Of a stretch of DNA of 5,974 nt, positions 1 to 5,974 are shown piece after piece. Source of the stretch: Acidobacteriaceae bacterium (GTDB lineage: Bacteria > Acidobacteriota > Terriglobia > Terriglobales > SbA1); contig JAFAGX010000351.1 in the NCBI GenBank assembly GCA_019237515.1, positions 1 to 5,974 of the forward strand, read 5' to 3'. The notes under the pieces are model-generated. The model was not told where the DNA came from and did no database searches. It worked only from the letters and a program-made list of their open reading frames with translations. The translations under genes and the position numbers were made by a program. Position 1 is the first letter of the stretch. The number at the start of each line of letters is the position of its first letter.

Positions 1-1236
1 AAGTCGTGGCCCTCCTCCGAACGGAAAATAAGAAAACGGATGACGGCCTTGCGAGCGGTCGCGCGAAAAACGTTCGGGGTCGAATCCTTCTGGGTTCTCC
101 CACGAAGCTGCCCGGCGGTGTGCCGCATAAGGGCTCATTATGAGCACTGTCTTTGCCGGTACGTGGTAACCATCAATGTTGTCGTCTGCAATGGCTGTCC
201 GTGCAATCACCCACGCGGAAGGATAAATCCGCAGCGTCTCCTGCACGACCATGCGCGTATACACCATTCGGGGAAGATCGTGAAACGTTGGCGCACGCCC
301 TCCCAGCACGTCGCGCACTTCGCAGTACAGCTTTCTCGCGGCCACCGGGTTCCGGGAAAGCAAATACCATGCCCAGGCGATTGCGTTGGCGGTCGAATCG
401 TATCCCGAATCCACCAGCGTGACCATCGCATTCCGGATTTGCCTGTCATCCAGCCGAGCACCTTTTTCTCCTTCGCCCACCAGCAGAGACAATACGTCCT
501 CCTGCTGGCGAGGGCAGCGCCGCCGCTCGTCGATCAACCCGTAAGCAAAGCTATCGATATTGCGCAGCGCCTTGCGCAGTTTCAGATTGCCTCGCGTCGG
601 CAGACGGTTCAACAATGAGCGGAACGGATTAAAACCAGACGCGGGCTTGATCCGCTGCTCCGCTGTGTCCAGGGCGGGGCACAGAGTTGCTCCATGCACC
701 GCTAGTTCCGTGCCGAACAGACTTCGCAAAAGAATATCCAGCGTGAGATTGCGCATTTCCTCGCGAATGTCGAGAGCGCGGCCAGACTCTGCTACAGCAT
801 CCCATTCATGCAGCAGATTGACCGTCGCCTCCACGATAATCCGCGCAAATTCCGGCTCGTGATCGCTATAGAACGCTGGCTGGGTTTGCCGGCGCTGGCG
901 ATGCCACTCTTCTCCCTCGGCCGTAACCAGCCCATCACCATGCATTCTTCTCAACTCGTTATAAAGGGAGCCCTTGCTGTAATTCATGTAGTTGTCTTGC
1001 AGAACGTGTTTGATGTGTTGAGGGTCGTTCAGCAAGAACACAGGCCAGAGGCGGCGATGGCCAAGACGAACAACATCACCATACTGAGCGAAGTAGTGCA
1101 GCAGCAGGTTAGGCGCATCCCGCAGGAGAGTCGGCAACAGGCGTAGAAATTCTAAAGTTGAAGGTCCAGGAGCAATTCTTGCGATCCTCATACCGCCGCA
1201 TACGGTATCGAGATCGGCCCGACGAGCTGAGGTCAT
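1..1236 (-). CDS. Cytochrome P450, C-terminal part cut by the window edge
   Basis: Haem-thiolate monooxygenase, expected to insert one oxygen atom into an organic substrate with electrons from a redox partner not encoded here; it has no transmembrane anchor and is probably cytosolic. Reading from ATG 1234-1236 there are 412 codons and no stop. P450 landmarks appear in order: APGP near the N-terminus (residues 22-25), a C-helix WxxxR (W111, R115), an I-helix segment VDSGYDSTA with D280/S281 in the oxygen-activation position, the K-helix ExxR as ETLR (333-336), DPERF (386-390), and the start of the haem loop FPFGGGPRL (404-412). The ligand Cys would be the next codon, outside the window; about 40 further residues are expected. 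ATG 1234-1236 is chosen because GAGGTG lies 10 nt upstream. ATG 1189-1191 (397 codons) is the alternative and gives a more usual P450 N-terminus, but has no ribosome site. The next in-frame stop upstream is at 1282-1284. Family is certain, subfamily and substrate unknown; it resembles bacterial P450s of the fatty-acid or terpene-oxidising kind. Confidence 0.95.
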   Translation of the reverse strand, partial: MTSARRADLDTVCGGMRIARIAPGPSTLEFLRLLPTLLRDAPNLLLHYFAQYGDVVRLGHRRLWPVFLLNDPQHIKHVLQDNYMNYSKGSLYNELRRMHGDGLVTAEGEEWHRQRRQTQPAFYSDHEPEFARIIVEATVNLLHEWDAVAESGRALDIREEMRNLTLDILLRSLFGTELAVHGATLCPALDTAEQRIKPASGFNPFRSLLNRLPTRGNLKLRKALRNIDSFAYGLIDERRRCPRQQEDVLSLLVGEGEKGARLDDRQIRNAMVTLVDSGYDSTANAIAWAWYLLSRNPVAARKLYCEVRDVLGGRAPTFHDLPRMVYTRMVVQETLRIYPSAWVIARTAIADDNIDGYHVPAKTVLIMSPYAAHRRAASWENPEGFDPERFSRDRSQGRHPFSYFPFGGGPRL

Positions 1237-1246
1237 TGGCAATGGG

Positions 1247-1252
1247 CACCTC
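1247..1252 (-). promoter_or_regulatory. Shine-Dalgarno site deciding the P450 start
   Basis: On the minus strand GAGGTG lies 10 nt before ATG 1234-1236 and is a perfect six-base match to the complement of the usual 16S rRNA 3' end. The competing ATG at 1189-1191 is preceded by GCGGCGGT, with no such match. This favours the longer P450 reading, although conservation of the first 15 residues cannot be tested here. Confidence 0.55.
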
Positions 1253-1283
1253 GGGTCTGTTGCTACGTCGTCTGACGCGCATC

Positions 1284-1311
1284 AGGATACGCTCAACCGT
1301 TCTGAAGTCAA
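1284..1311 (-). promoter_or_regulatory. Probable sigma70-type promoter for the P450 gene
   Basis: On the minus strand TTGACT (1311-1306, five of six bases of the -35 consensus) is followed after 16 nt by TATCCT (1289-1284, four of six of the -10 consensus). Transcription would begin near 1277, giving a leader of about 40 nt to ATG 1236. The P450 would then not depend on read-through from the antiporter gene upstream. Found by eye; spacing is one base below the optimum of 17. Confidence 0.4.
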
Positions 1312-1336
1312 GTCCGCCGCGACTGCGGTCGGGTCA

Positions 1337-1357
1337 GCTACGAACTGATAACTGACT
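1337..1357. repeat. Short heptamer repeat patch, (A/G)CTGANN type
   Basis: Three adjoining seven-base units read GCTACGA, ACTGATA and ACTGACT on the plus strand, the first degenerate. They match the larger patches at 5013-5047 and 5084-5111 and have the same plus-strand orientation, although the flanking genes here run on the minus strand. The patch lies in the gap between the antiporter stop and the P450 promoter. The rest of that gap shows no gene and no clear terminator. Confidence 0.5.
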
Positions 1358-1386
1358 TTTGAACGTCGGTATCGGCGATTGGATTT

Positions 1387-2664
1387 TCAGGATCGCAAAC
1401 GTACATCCATCGGGCGAGGGTGGGGCACTTCCGCAATAGCGGCATCGCGGGATGGCTCCGATTTTCCAAAAATCACATTCAAGAGCGGGTTGGTCAGCGC
1501 CGTAGTAATTAAAGTCATCGAGACAAAAATGGTAAAGAGCGCGGGCGAGAAAACCGAAGCGTCATAGGCAATCTTCAACACAACCAACTCAACCAAGCCC
1601 CGGGTGTTGAGTAACGTGCCAATCGCGACAGAGTTTCTCCACGATTGCCCAAAACAGCGGGCTGCAATGGCGGCGCCTCCAATCTTCCCTGCAATTGCCC
1701 CGAGAAGAACGATCATCATCCACACAACGACAGCCCGATTTGCGAGCAGATCAATTCTCGTATGTATGCCCGTCAGCACGAAAAATAAAGGAAGCAGAAA
1801 TATCGAAACGATTGTGTTCAGGCTCCTGCGGACTTCGTTCTGCCAATCGCGATTTCGAGGCAAACACAACCCGGCAACAAAAGCTCCAAATAGGGGGTGC
1901 ACTCCAATCGCCTCAGTGCACGCAGCCGACGCGAACACTCCGGCCAGCGTGCATCCCCAAATTTCAAACGACATCACGGGATAGAGCCGACGTCGCTGCC
2001 ACCTCGAAGCGATTGGTCGCACGACCCTGAACATCACCGCCACATACGCGATCAGAGCGAGTAGACGTAGCAGTAGCGACGCAGGACTGTTGCTCGATCG
2101 CTCCAGAGTAAGTGCGACTGCGAGTAACAACCATGCGACCACGTCATCCACGGCAGCACAGGAAATCGCTATTGTTCCCAATGAACTTCCAAGCAGGCCC
2201 CGTTCTTCAAGGATCTTGGCTAGCACTGGGAACGCGGTAATGCTCATCGAAATGCCAACAAAAAGAATGAATGTGCTACTCGGAATTCCGCGAGGCGCAA
2301 ATCTCGCTTGAAGCGGATAGGCAACCACGACCGCGATGCAAAAAGGTAGCAAGATGCTGATACTGCTGGTCAGGGTTATGAGTGTGCGCTGACCGTAAAG
2401 CTCGTTGAGATCTATTTCAGTTCCAACGATAAAGAGGAAAAGAATAAGCCCTAGAGTGCTCAGAACCTCGAAAGCCGCTAGCGATCCATTCGGAAATAAA
2501 GCTGCGTACACGTGCGGAAAAAATCGGCCGACAAGTGACGGTCCTACGACTATCCCACCGATGATTTGTCCAATGACGCGCACCTGGCCCAACTTGGTTG
2601 CTATCCACCCACATGTCAGAGTGACAAGCAGGATGACAACGGTTTGGGTCAAGAAGAGCAGCAT
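1387..2664 (-). CDS. Cation:proton antiporter, CPA2 family (KefB/CHX/NapA-like), 425 aa
   Basis: Inner-membrane secondary transporter expected to exchange Na+ or K+ for H+. The protein is hydrophobic almost throughout, with about 12-13 segments, for example at residues 2-20, 66-83, 94-117, 160-188, 283-305, 311-337 and 372-398. Family signatures: GQIIGGIVVGPS (32-43), SITAFPVLAKILEERGLLGS (141-160), AAVDDVVAW (170-178), a Lys in AGKIGG (K327), and NTRGLVELVVL (353-363). The D173-D174 pair is in the position of the DD pair of electrogenic NapA/NhaA-type exchangers; K327 matches the conserved lysine of the same transport core. There is no cytosolic TrkA/RCK-type or UspA domain: the protein ends soon after the last membrane segment with a short polar tail (about 400-425). 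The start is firm because an in-frame TGA lies only four codons upstream and no other start codon lies between. No Shine-Dalgarno is visible; an inverted repeat occupies that place. Ion specificity cannot be read from sequence. Confidence 0.95.
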   Translation of the reverse strand: MLLFLTQTVVILLVTLTCGWIATKLGQVRVIGQIIGGIVVGPSLVGRFFPHVYAALFPNGSLAAFEVLSTLGLILFLFIVGTEIDLNELYGQRTLITLTSSISILLPFCIAVVVAYPLQARFAPRGIPSSTFILFVGISMSITAFPVLAKILEERGLLGSSLGTIAISCAAVDDVVAWLLLAVALTLERSSNSPASLLLRLLALIAYVAVMFRVVRPIASRWQRRRLYPVMSFEIWGCTLAGVFASAACTEAIGVHPLFGAFVAGLCLPRNRDWQNEVRRSLNTIVSIFLLPLFFVLTGIHTRIDLLANRAVVVWMMIVLLGAIAGKIGGAAIAARCFGQSWRNSVAIGTLLNTRGLVELVVLKIAYDASVFSPALFTIFVSMTLITTALTNPLLNVIFGKSEPSRDAAIAEVPHPRPMDVRLRS

Positions 2665-2675
2665 AGAGTGTGTTG

Positions 2676-2694
2676 CTCAAAAGTCGATTTTGAG
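2676..2694 (-). promoter_or_regulatory. Perfect 7-bp inverted repeat in the antiporter leader
   Basis: CTCAAAA (2676-2682) and TTTTGAG (2688-2694) are exact reverse complements around a 5-base loop. The stem ends 11 nt before the antiporter ATG, where a ribosome site would normally be, and the GAG of one arm is the only purine-rich stretch there. It could be an operator for a dimeric regulator or an mRNA hairpin limiting translation. The A/T-rich stem and lack of a following T-run on the minus strand argue against a terminator. The symmetry is seen directly; the function is inferred. Confidence 0.4.
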
Positions 2695-2715
2695 ATCGGT
2701 CGTCGCGAGATGCAT

Positions 2716-2744
2716 GGAATACCAAATTCTGGAAGAGTATGCAA
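2716..2744 (-). promoter_or_regulatory. Weak candidate promoter for the antiporter gene
   Basis: On the minus strand TTGCAT (2744-2739) is followed after exactly 17 nt by TATTCC (2721-2716), preceded by TGG to form an extended -10 (TGnTAT). Each hexamer matches only three of six consensus bases. A start near 2709 would give a leader of about 45 nt carrying the inverted repeat at 2676-2694. No convincing promoter was found for the divergent peptidase gene in the same 209-bp gap. Confidence 0.2.
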
Positions 2745-2858
2745 GAGCGCGGTCGGAACTTGGAATGTCTGAGCACTGGGAACAGCGAAGTTCGACACTT
2801 CCGTGCCTCGGGTCGTTGTATCCTAATGCCGCCTCACAAGCGGGGTTCAACTCCACAT

Positions 2859-2864
2859 AAGGGA
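2859..2864 (+). promoter_or_regulatory. Ribosome binding site for the S9 peptidase
   Basis: AAGGGA lies 9 nt before ATG 2874-2876. Together with the signal peptide that begins exactly at this ATG, it sets the start, even though the frame stays open upstream to an ATG at 2739. Confidence 0.55.
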
Positions 2865-2873
2865 ATCAAAAAC

Positions 2874-5018
2874 ATGCGATTGGGATTCAACTTCGTACCA
2901 GTTTTTACTTTGGTGATGACCACCTCTCTTTTGCTGCCGTATGCGAATGCTCAGCAGGGCGCTCCGTCTCAGCGGCCAATCACGGTCGACGATGCTTTCG
3001 CGATCCGTGATGTGGGCGATCCGCAGATTACTGATGACGGCAAATGGGTCGCATACACCGTCTCCACCATGTCGTTGAAAGAAGACAAGACAGAAACCCG
3101 CATCTGGGCGGTACCATCTGACGGTGGCGAAGCCATCGTAATGACCGCAGAGAAGCAGTCATCGTCCCATCCCCGATGGAGTCCGGACGGTAAATATCTC
3201 GCATTCCTCTCGAAGCGCGGTGAAGGCAAGACGCAGGTTTGGCTTCTGAACCGTATGGGCGGCGAGGCACAGCAGCTGACCGAAGCGATCCAGGATGTAA
3301 ACGACTTCGCTTGGTCGCCGGATAGCAAGAAGATGGTCTTAGTCCTGCAAGATCCATCACCGGAAGAGTTGCAGGAAGCTAAGGAAAAGGAGAAGGAAAA
3401 GCCTGGCAGTGAGGCAAAAGAGAAACAGGCAAAGTCCAGCAAGCCGAAGACCCCACGCCCGCTAGTCATCGATCGCTACCGGTTTAAGACCGATACGATT
3501 GGATATCTCGAGCACCTGCGCACCCATTTGTATGTTTTGAATGTAGCGACCAAGGCCGTCACCCAGGTCACCTCCGGTGATTTCGATGACTCCCAACCTG
3601 CCTGGTCACCCGATGCCCGGCTGCTGGCGTTTCGAAGCAACCGATCGACACCCGACCCCGACCGCACCTACGACACCAACATTTGGGTCGTGTCCGCTGA
3701 CAACACCGACAAGGGCGGCGCGCACCTCACGCAGGTGACGACGAATCCTGGTGAGGATGAAGAGCCATCGTGGTCTCCCGATGGAAAGTGGATCACGTAT
3801 GTGACCAAGCTCGATCCTAAGCTTTTTCAGTACGGAACGCGCCACGTTGCTGTTTCCCCAGCCGCTGGAGGCCAGGCGAAGGTACTGACACAGAGTTTTG
3901 ACCGCATGTCGAGATGGCCGCGATTTTCACCGGATGGGCAGTTCATCTATTTCATCGCGGATGATGACGGCACGGAGAATCTGTGCCGCATCCCGGCGGC
4001 AGGCGGGGAGATTACGCGGACTATTGGAGGAAGGGTAGTCGTTTCAAGTTACAGCGTTGCGAAATCCGGCGACGTTGCGGCGCAGGTGGCTTCGGCAGAT
4101 CGACCAAACGAAATCTTTGCAATTACAGGCTCTAGTGCACCGATGACGCGGATTACGCATGTAAACGACGCTTTGATGGCGAACCTTAAGTTAGTAACAC
4201 CCGACTACGTAAAGTTTAAGAGCAAAGATGGAACCATGGTCGCCGGTTATCTTTTCAAACCTCTGGATTACGCATCGGGAAAGAAAACTCCCACGCTTCT
4301 GCACCCGCACGGCGGGCCGGTGGGCGCATACCACGGAGAATTCAATCATCATTCGCAATTGTTGGCAGCAAACGGCTACGCGGTCCTGGAGCCTAATCCG
4401 CGCGGTTCGTCAGGTTACGGGGAGGCTTTCTGCAAGGCTATTTATGCCGATTGGGGAAACAAAGATTTTCAGGACGATATGGCGATGGTGGATTTCGCGA
4501 TAGCGCAGGGAATCGCCGATCCTGAAAAATTAGGAGTGGGCGGATGGTCGTACGGAGGAATTTCAACCGATTTCATCATCGCGCAGAGCACGCGCTTTAA
4601 GGCTGCAATCTCCGGAGCGGGCTCATCATTCTTTGCCGCCCTGTACGGACACGACCAATACATTCTCGACTACGACACCGAACTCGGCCAGCCGTGGGCC
4701 AACCGCGCCGCCTGGGACAAGATCTCCTTCTTCTACAAAGTTGACAAGATCACAACACCAACGCTCTTCATGGGCGGCGAGATCGATTGGAATGTTCCCA
4801 TCATCGGCGGCGAGGAAATGTATGAAGCCATGAAGAGTCTCGGACGAGAGACCGAACTGGTGGTGTATCCCGGCGAGTACCATGGTTTCAAAACCCCCTC
4901 ACACATCAAAGATCGGCTGGAACGAAACTTAGCCTGGTATGCGCACTATGTGAAACAAGATGGCACTTCGGCTACGCCGCCGCAAAAAGATACCCTTGCA
5001 TCCGGCGGTGTCAACTGA
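2874..5018 (+). CDS. Secreted S9 family serine peptidase (prolyl oligopeptidase / acylaminoacyl-peptidase type), 714 aa
   Basis: Exported exo- or oligopeptidase that hydrolyses short peptides, probably in the periplasm. Residues 1-26 form a signal peptide with a hydrophobic core and an ANA|QQ cleavage site. Residues ~40-430 form a beta-propeller with PD40/WD40-like strands: DPQITDDGK (49), HPRWSPDGK (99), DFAWSPDSK (144), QPAWSPDAR (241), EPSWSPDGK (297) and WPRFSPDGQ (348). Residues ~440-690 form the alpha/beta hydrolase, with HGGP (479-482) in the oxyanion region, NPRGSSGYG (508-516), the nucleophile in GGWSYGG (S559), acid D638 in EIDWNVP and base H670 in GEYHGF, so the triad is complete. 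Length is normal for S9. A Lys/Glu-rich low-complexity stretch (about 164-192) interrupts the propeller. The start at 2874 gives both signal peptide and ribosome site; the 45-codon extension from ATG 2739 is polar and would bury the signal peptide. The TGA stop lies inside the first unit of a downstream repeat. Exact S9 subfamily and substrate preference are inferred. Confidence 0.96.
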   Translation: MRLGFNFVPVFTLVMTTSLLLPYANAQQGAPSQRPITVDDAFAIRDVGDPQITDDGKWVAYTVSTMSLKEDKTETRIWAVPSDGGEAIVMTAEKQSSSHPRWSPDGKYLAFLSKRGEGKTQVWLLNRMGGEAQQLTEAIQDVNDFAWSPDSKKMVLVLQDPSPEELQEAKEKEKEKPGSEAKEKQAKSSKPKTPRPLVIDRYRFKTDTIGYLEHLRTHLYVLNVATKAVTQVTSGDFDDSQPAWSPDARLLAFRSNRSTPDPDRTYDTNIWVVSADNTDKGGAHLTQVTTNPGEDEEPSWSPDGKWITYVTKLDPKLFQYGTRHVAVSPAAGGQAKVLTQSFDRMSRWPRFSPDGQFIYFIADDDGTENLCRIPAAGGEITRTIGGRVVVSSYSVAKSGDVAAQVASADRPNEIFAITGSSAPMTRITHVNDALMANLKLVTPDYVKFKSKDGTMVAGYLFKPLDYASGKKTPTLLHPHGGPVGAYHGEFNHHSQLLAANGYAVLEPNPRGSSGYGEAFCKAIYADWGNKDFQDDMAMVDFAIAQGIADPEKLGVGGWSYGGISTDFIIAQSTRFKAAISGAGSSFFAALYGHDQYILDYDTELGQPWANRAAWDKISFFYKVDKITTPTLFMGGEIDWNVPIIGGEEMYEAMKSLGRETELVVYPGEYHGFKTPSHIKDRLERNLAWYAHYVKQDGTSATPPQKDTLASGGVN

Positions 5019-5047
5019 GAACTGAGAACCGACAACTGAAAACTGAA
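5013..5047. repeat. Five tandem heptamers, consensus AACTGAR
   Basis: Five consecutive seven-base units: AACTGAG, AACTGAG, AACCGAC, AACTGAA, AACTGAA. The first unit overlaps the end of the peptidase gene and supplies its TGA stop (5016-5018). The array runs into three hexamers, AAAGTT, AAAGTC and AAAGTT (5046-5063). On the minus strand the array has no stop codons and would read as a Ser/Leu/Gln-rich peptide, which explains the spurious open frame there. It does not look like a Rho-independent terminator. Confidence 0.75.
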
Positions 5048-5083
5048 AGTTAAAGTCAAAGTTTTTAAGTTCGCGAATGGACT

Positions 5084-5111
5084 ACTGAAAGCTGATAGCT
5101 GACGGCTCACA
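5084..5111. repeat. Second, degenerate heptamer array before the FAD gene
   Basis: Four seven-base units, ACTGAAA, GCTGATA, GCTGACG and GCTCACA, share the (A/G)CTGANN pattern of the arrays at 5013-5047 and 1337-1357. The first contains the in-frame TGA (5086-5088) that limits how far the FAD gene can extend upstream. The array ends a few bases before that gene's ATG and takes the place of a normal ribosome site. Confidence 0.55.
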
Positions 5112-5115
5112 TGTG

Positions 5116-5974
5116 ATGTACGACCTGATTGTGATTGGCGGGGGACCGGCTGGAACATCCGCGGCTATCACCGCCGCGCGAAATGGCGCTCGTGTTTTGC
5201 TGCTCGAGCGTGGACGCTTCCCGCGTCATAAGGTCTGCGGCGAGTTTGTTTCCCCCGAGTCGCTCCTTTTGTTACACAAGTTGCTGGATCACTCCGATTC
5301 CAGCCTGCTGGATGGCGCATTACGAATCTCTCAAGCGCGATTCTTCATCGATCGCCATGTCCTGGATGCCCCAATTGAACCTCCGGCTGCCAGCATCCCT
5401 CGCCTCAGTCTCGATGATGCTCTGTGGCAATCGGCCGAACGGAGCGGCGTCGAAGCCAAGCAACAGGTCATTGTCCAGAGCGTCACCGGAGCCGGACCGT
5501 TTGCCATCACCGGTTCAATGGACTGCGTTTCGGCCCGCGCTGTGGTCAACGCGTCCGGACGCTGGTCCAACCTGACTGTTTCCCGCTCGCGGGGAGGCAA
5601 CGGAGAAGGGAAGTGGATCGGCCTGAAAGCGCATTTTTCCGAACCCGCTGCCCCCGCTTCGGTCGATCTGTATTTTTTTGATGGCGGTTATTGCGGCGTG
5701 CAGCCCATCAACCTTCATTCAGATTCTTCGCCCGACCGCATCAATGTATGCGCTATGGTGCGCGCAGATGTCGCAAGCACCTTGCAACAAGTCTTCGAAC
5801 GCCATCCGGCGCTGCGTTCGCGTGCCGCACAGTGGCAGGCTCTCATCGATCCGATCAGTATTGCGCCGCTCATCTTCGGAACGCCCCGGCCGGTACGGGA
5901 CGGTTTGATCCTGGTGGGTGATGCCGCCGGGTTTATCGATCCTTTTGTCGGAGACGGTATCTCGCTGGCCTTGC
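5116..5974 (+). CDS. FAD-dependent oxidoreductase, geranylgeranyl reductase/FixC-like, partial (286 codons to window end)
   Basis: Soluble flavoprotein of the p-hydroxybenzoate-hydroxylase-like fold. The N-terminus is a Rossmann FAD-binding unit, VIGGGPAG (6-13), with an acidic residue ending the second strand (E31 in LLLERGRFP). FPRHKVCGEFVSPE (35-48) is typical of the reductase/halogenase-like group, YFFDGGYCGVQP (187-198) lies in the substrate-side sheet, and GDAAGFIDPFVGDGI (268-282) is the second FAD (GD) motif. About 80-110 residues are probably missing at the C-terminus. Members of this group reduce isoprenoid chains or hydroxylate aromatic and polyketide substrates; which applies here cannot be read. 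The gene follows the peptidase by 97 bp on the same strand. ATG 5116-5118 starts directly at the FAD fold; GTG 5113 is in frame just before it, and a TGA at 5086 blocks longer forms. No Shine-Dalgarno is visible, so translation is probably leaderless, weak or coupled. Confidence 0.93.
   Translation, partial: MYDLIVIGGGPAGTSAAITAARNGARVLLLERGRFPRHKVCGEFVSPESLLLLHKLLDHSDSSLLDGALRISQARFFIDRHVLDAPIEPPAASIPRLSLDDALWQSAERSGVEAKQQVIVQSVTGAGPFAITGSMDCVSARAVVNASGRWSNLTVSRSRGGNGEGKWIGLKAHFSEPAAPASVDLYFFDGGYCGVQPINLHSDSSPDRINVCAMVRADVASTLQQVFERHPALRSRAAQWQALIDPISIAPLIFGTPRPVRDGLILVGDAAGFIDPFVGDGISLAL

Noticed and set aside
40..618. A 192-codon open frame on the plus strand
   Set aside because: It is antisense to the P450, which has all family motifs in the minus-strand frame; the plus-strand product is Arg/His/Pro-rich with no recognisable domain.
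1333..1360. GTCAG/CTGAC inverted repeat followed by TTTT as a terminator
   Set aside because: The stem is only 5 bp with a 14-base loop, and the T-run is on the strand opposite to the flanking genes.
2787..2801. Small inverted repeat GAAGT/ACTTC in the divergent intergenic region
   Set aside because: A 5-bp stem is expected by chance at this length and it has no clear relation to a promoter.
2405..2860. A 151-codon plus-strand open frame across the antiporter start and the intergenic region
   Set aside because: Most of it is antisense to the antiporter N-terminus and the rest is non-coding leader; composition is not protein-like.
2739..2873. A 45-codon N-terminal extension of the S9 peptidase from an ATG at 2739
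   Set aside because: It is polar and Arg-rich, would bury a clear signal peptide, and the ATG at 2874 has its own ribosome site.
5013..5111. Possible CRISPR array or Rho-independent terminator
   Set aside because: Units are 7 bp with no spacers, and there is no GC-rich stem followed by a T-run.
4946..5158. A minus-strand open frame giving a Ser/Leu/Gln-rich peptide
   Set aside because: The frame is open only because the heptamer arrays contain no stops on that strand; the peptide simply reflects the repeat.

Overview
The window reads as a piece of a moderately GC-rich bacterial chromosome with four protein-coding genes and no RNA genes, mobile elements or CRISPR array. The best guess for the source is an Acidobacteriota-like soil or environmental bacterium. 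This is inference. It rests on the secreted S9 peptidase with a Lys/Glu-rich insert, and on short tandem (A/G)CTGANN heptamers between genes, which I recall from memory as common in that phylum. No taxonomic marker gene is present.

Layout. Positions 1-1236 (minus strand) hold a cytochrome P450 cut by the left window edge one residue before its haem-ligand cysteine. Positions 1237-1386 hold a Shine-Dalgarno sequence and a good sigma70-type promoter for the P450, plus a heptamer repeat patch. Positions 1387-2664 (minus strand) hold a complete 425-residue monovalent cation:proton antiporter of the CPA2 type with an Asp-Asp ion-binding motif. Positions 2665-2873 are a divergent intergenic region with a perfect inverted repeat just upstream of the antiporter start. 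Positions 2874-5018 (plus strand) hold a complete secreted S9 (prolyl oligopeptidase-type) serine peptidase of 714 residues. Positions 5019-5115 are almost filled by heptamer repeats. From 5116 to the right edge (plus strand) is the first 286 residues of an FAD-dependent oxidoreductase of the geranylgeranyl-reductase/FixC-like group.

How they work together. I see no clear shared pathway. The antiporter (membrane ion exchange) and the exported peptidase (peptide degradation) look like housekeeping genes read divergently. The P450 has its own apparent promoter, so it need not be co-transcribed with the antiporter. The FAD oxidoreductase lies 97 bp after the peptidase and could belong to a lipid or polyketide tailoring cluster that continues outside the window. 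I found no convincing new multi-gene system. The items most worth a second look are the heptamer repeats that supply stop codons, the hairpin at the antiporter start, and the altered I-helix motif of the P450.
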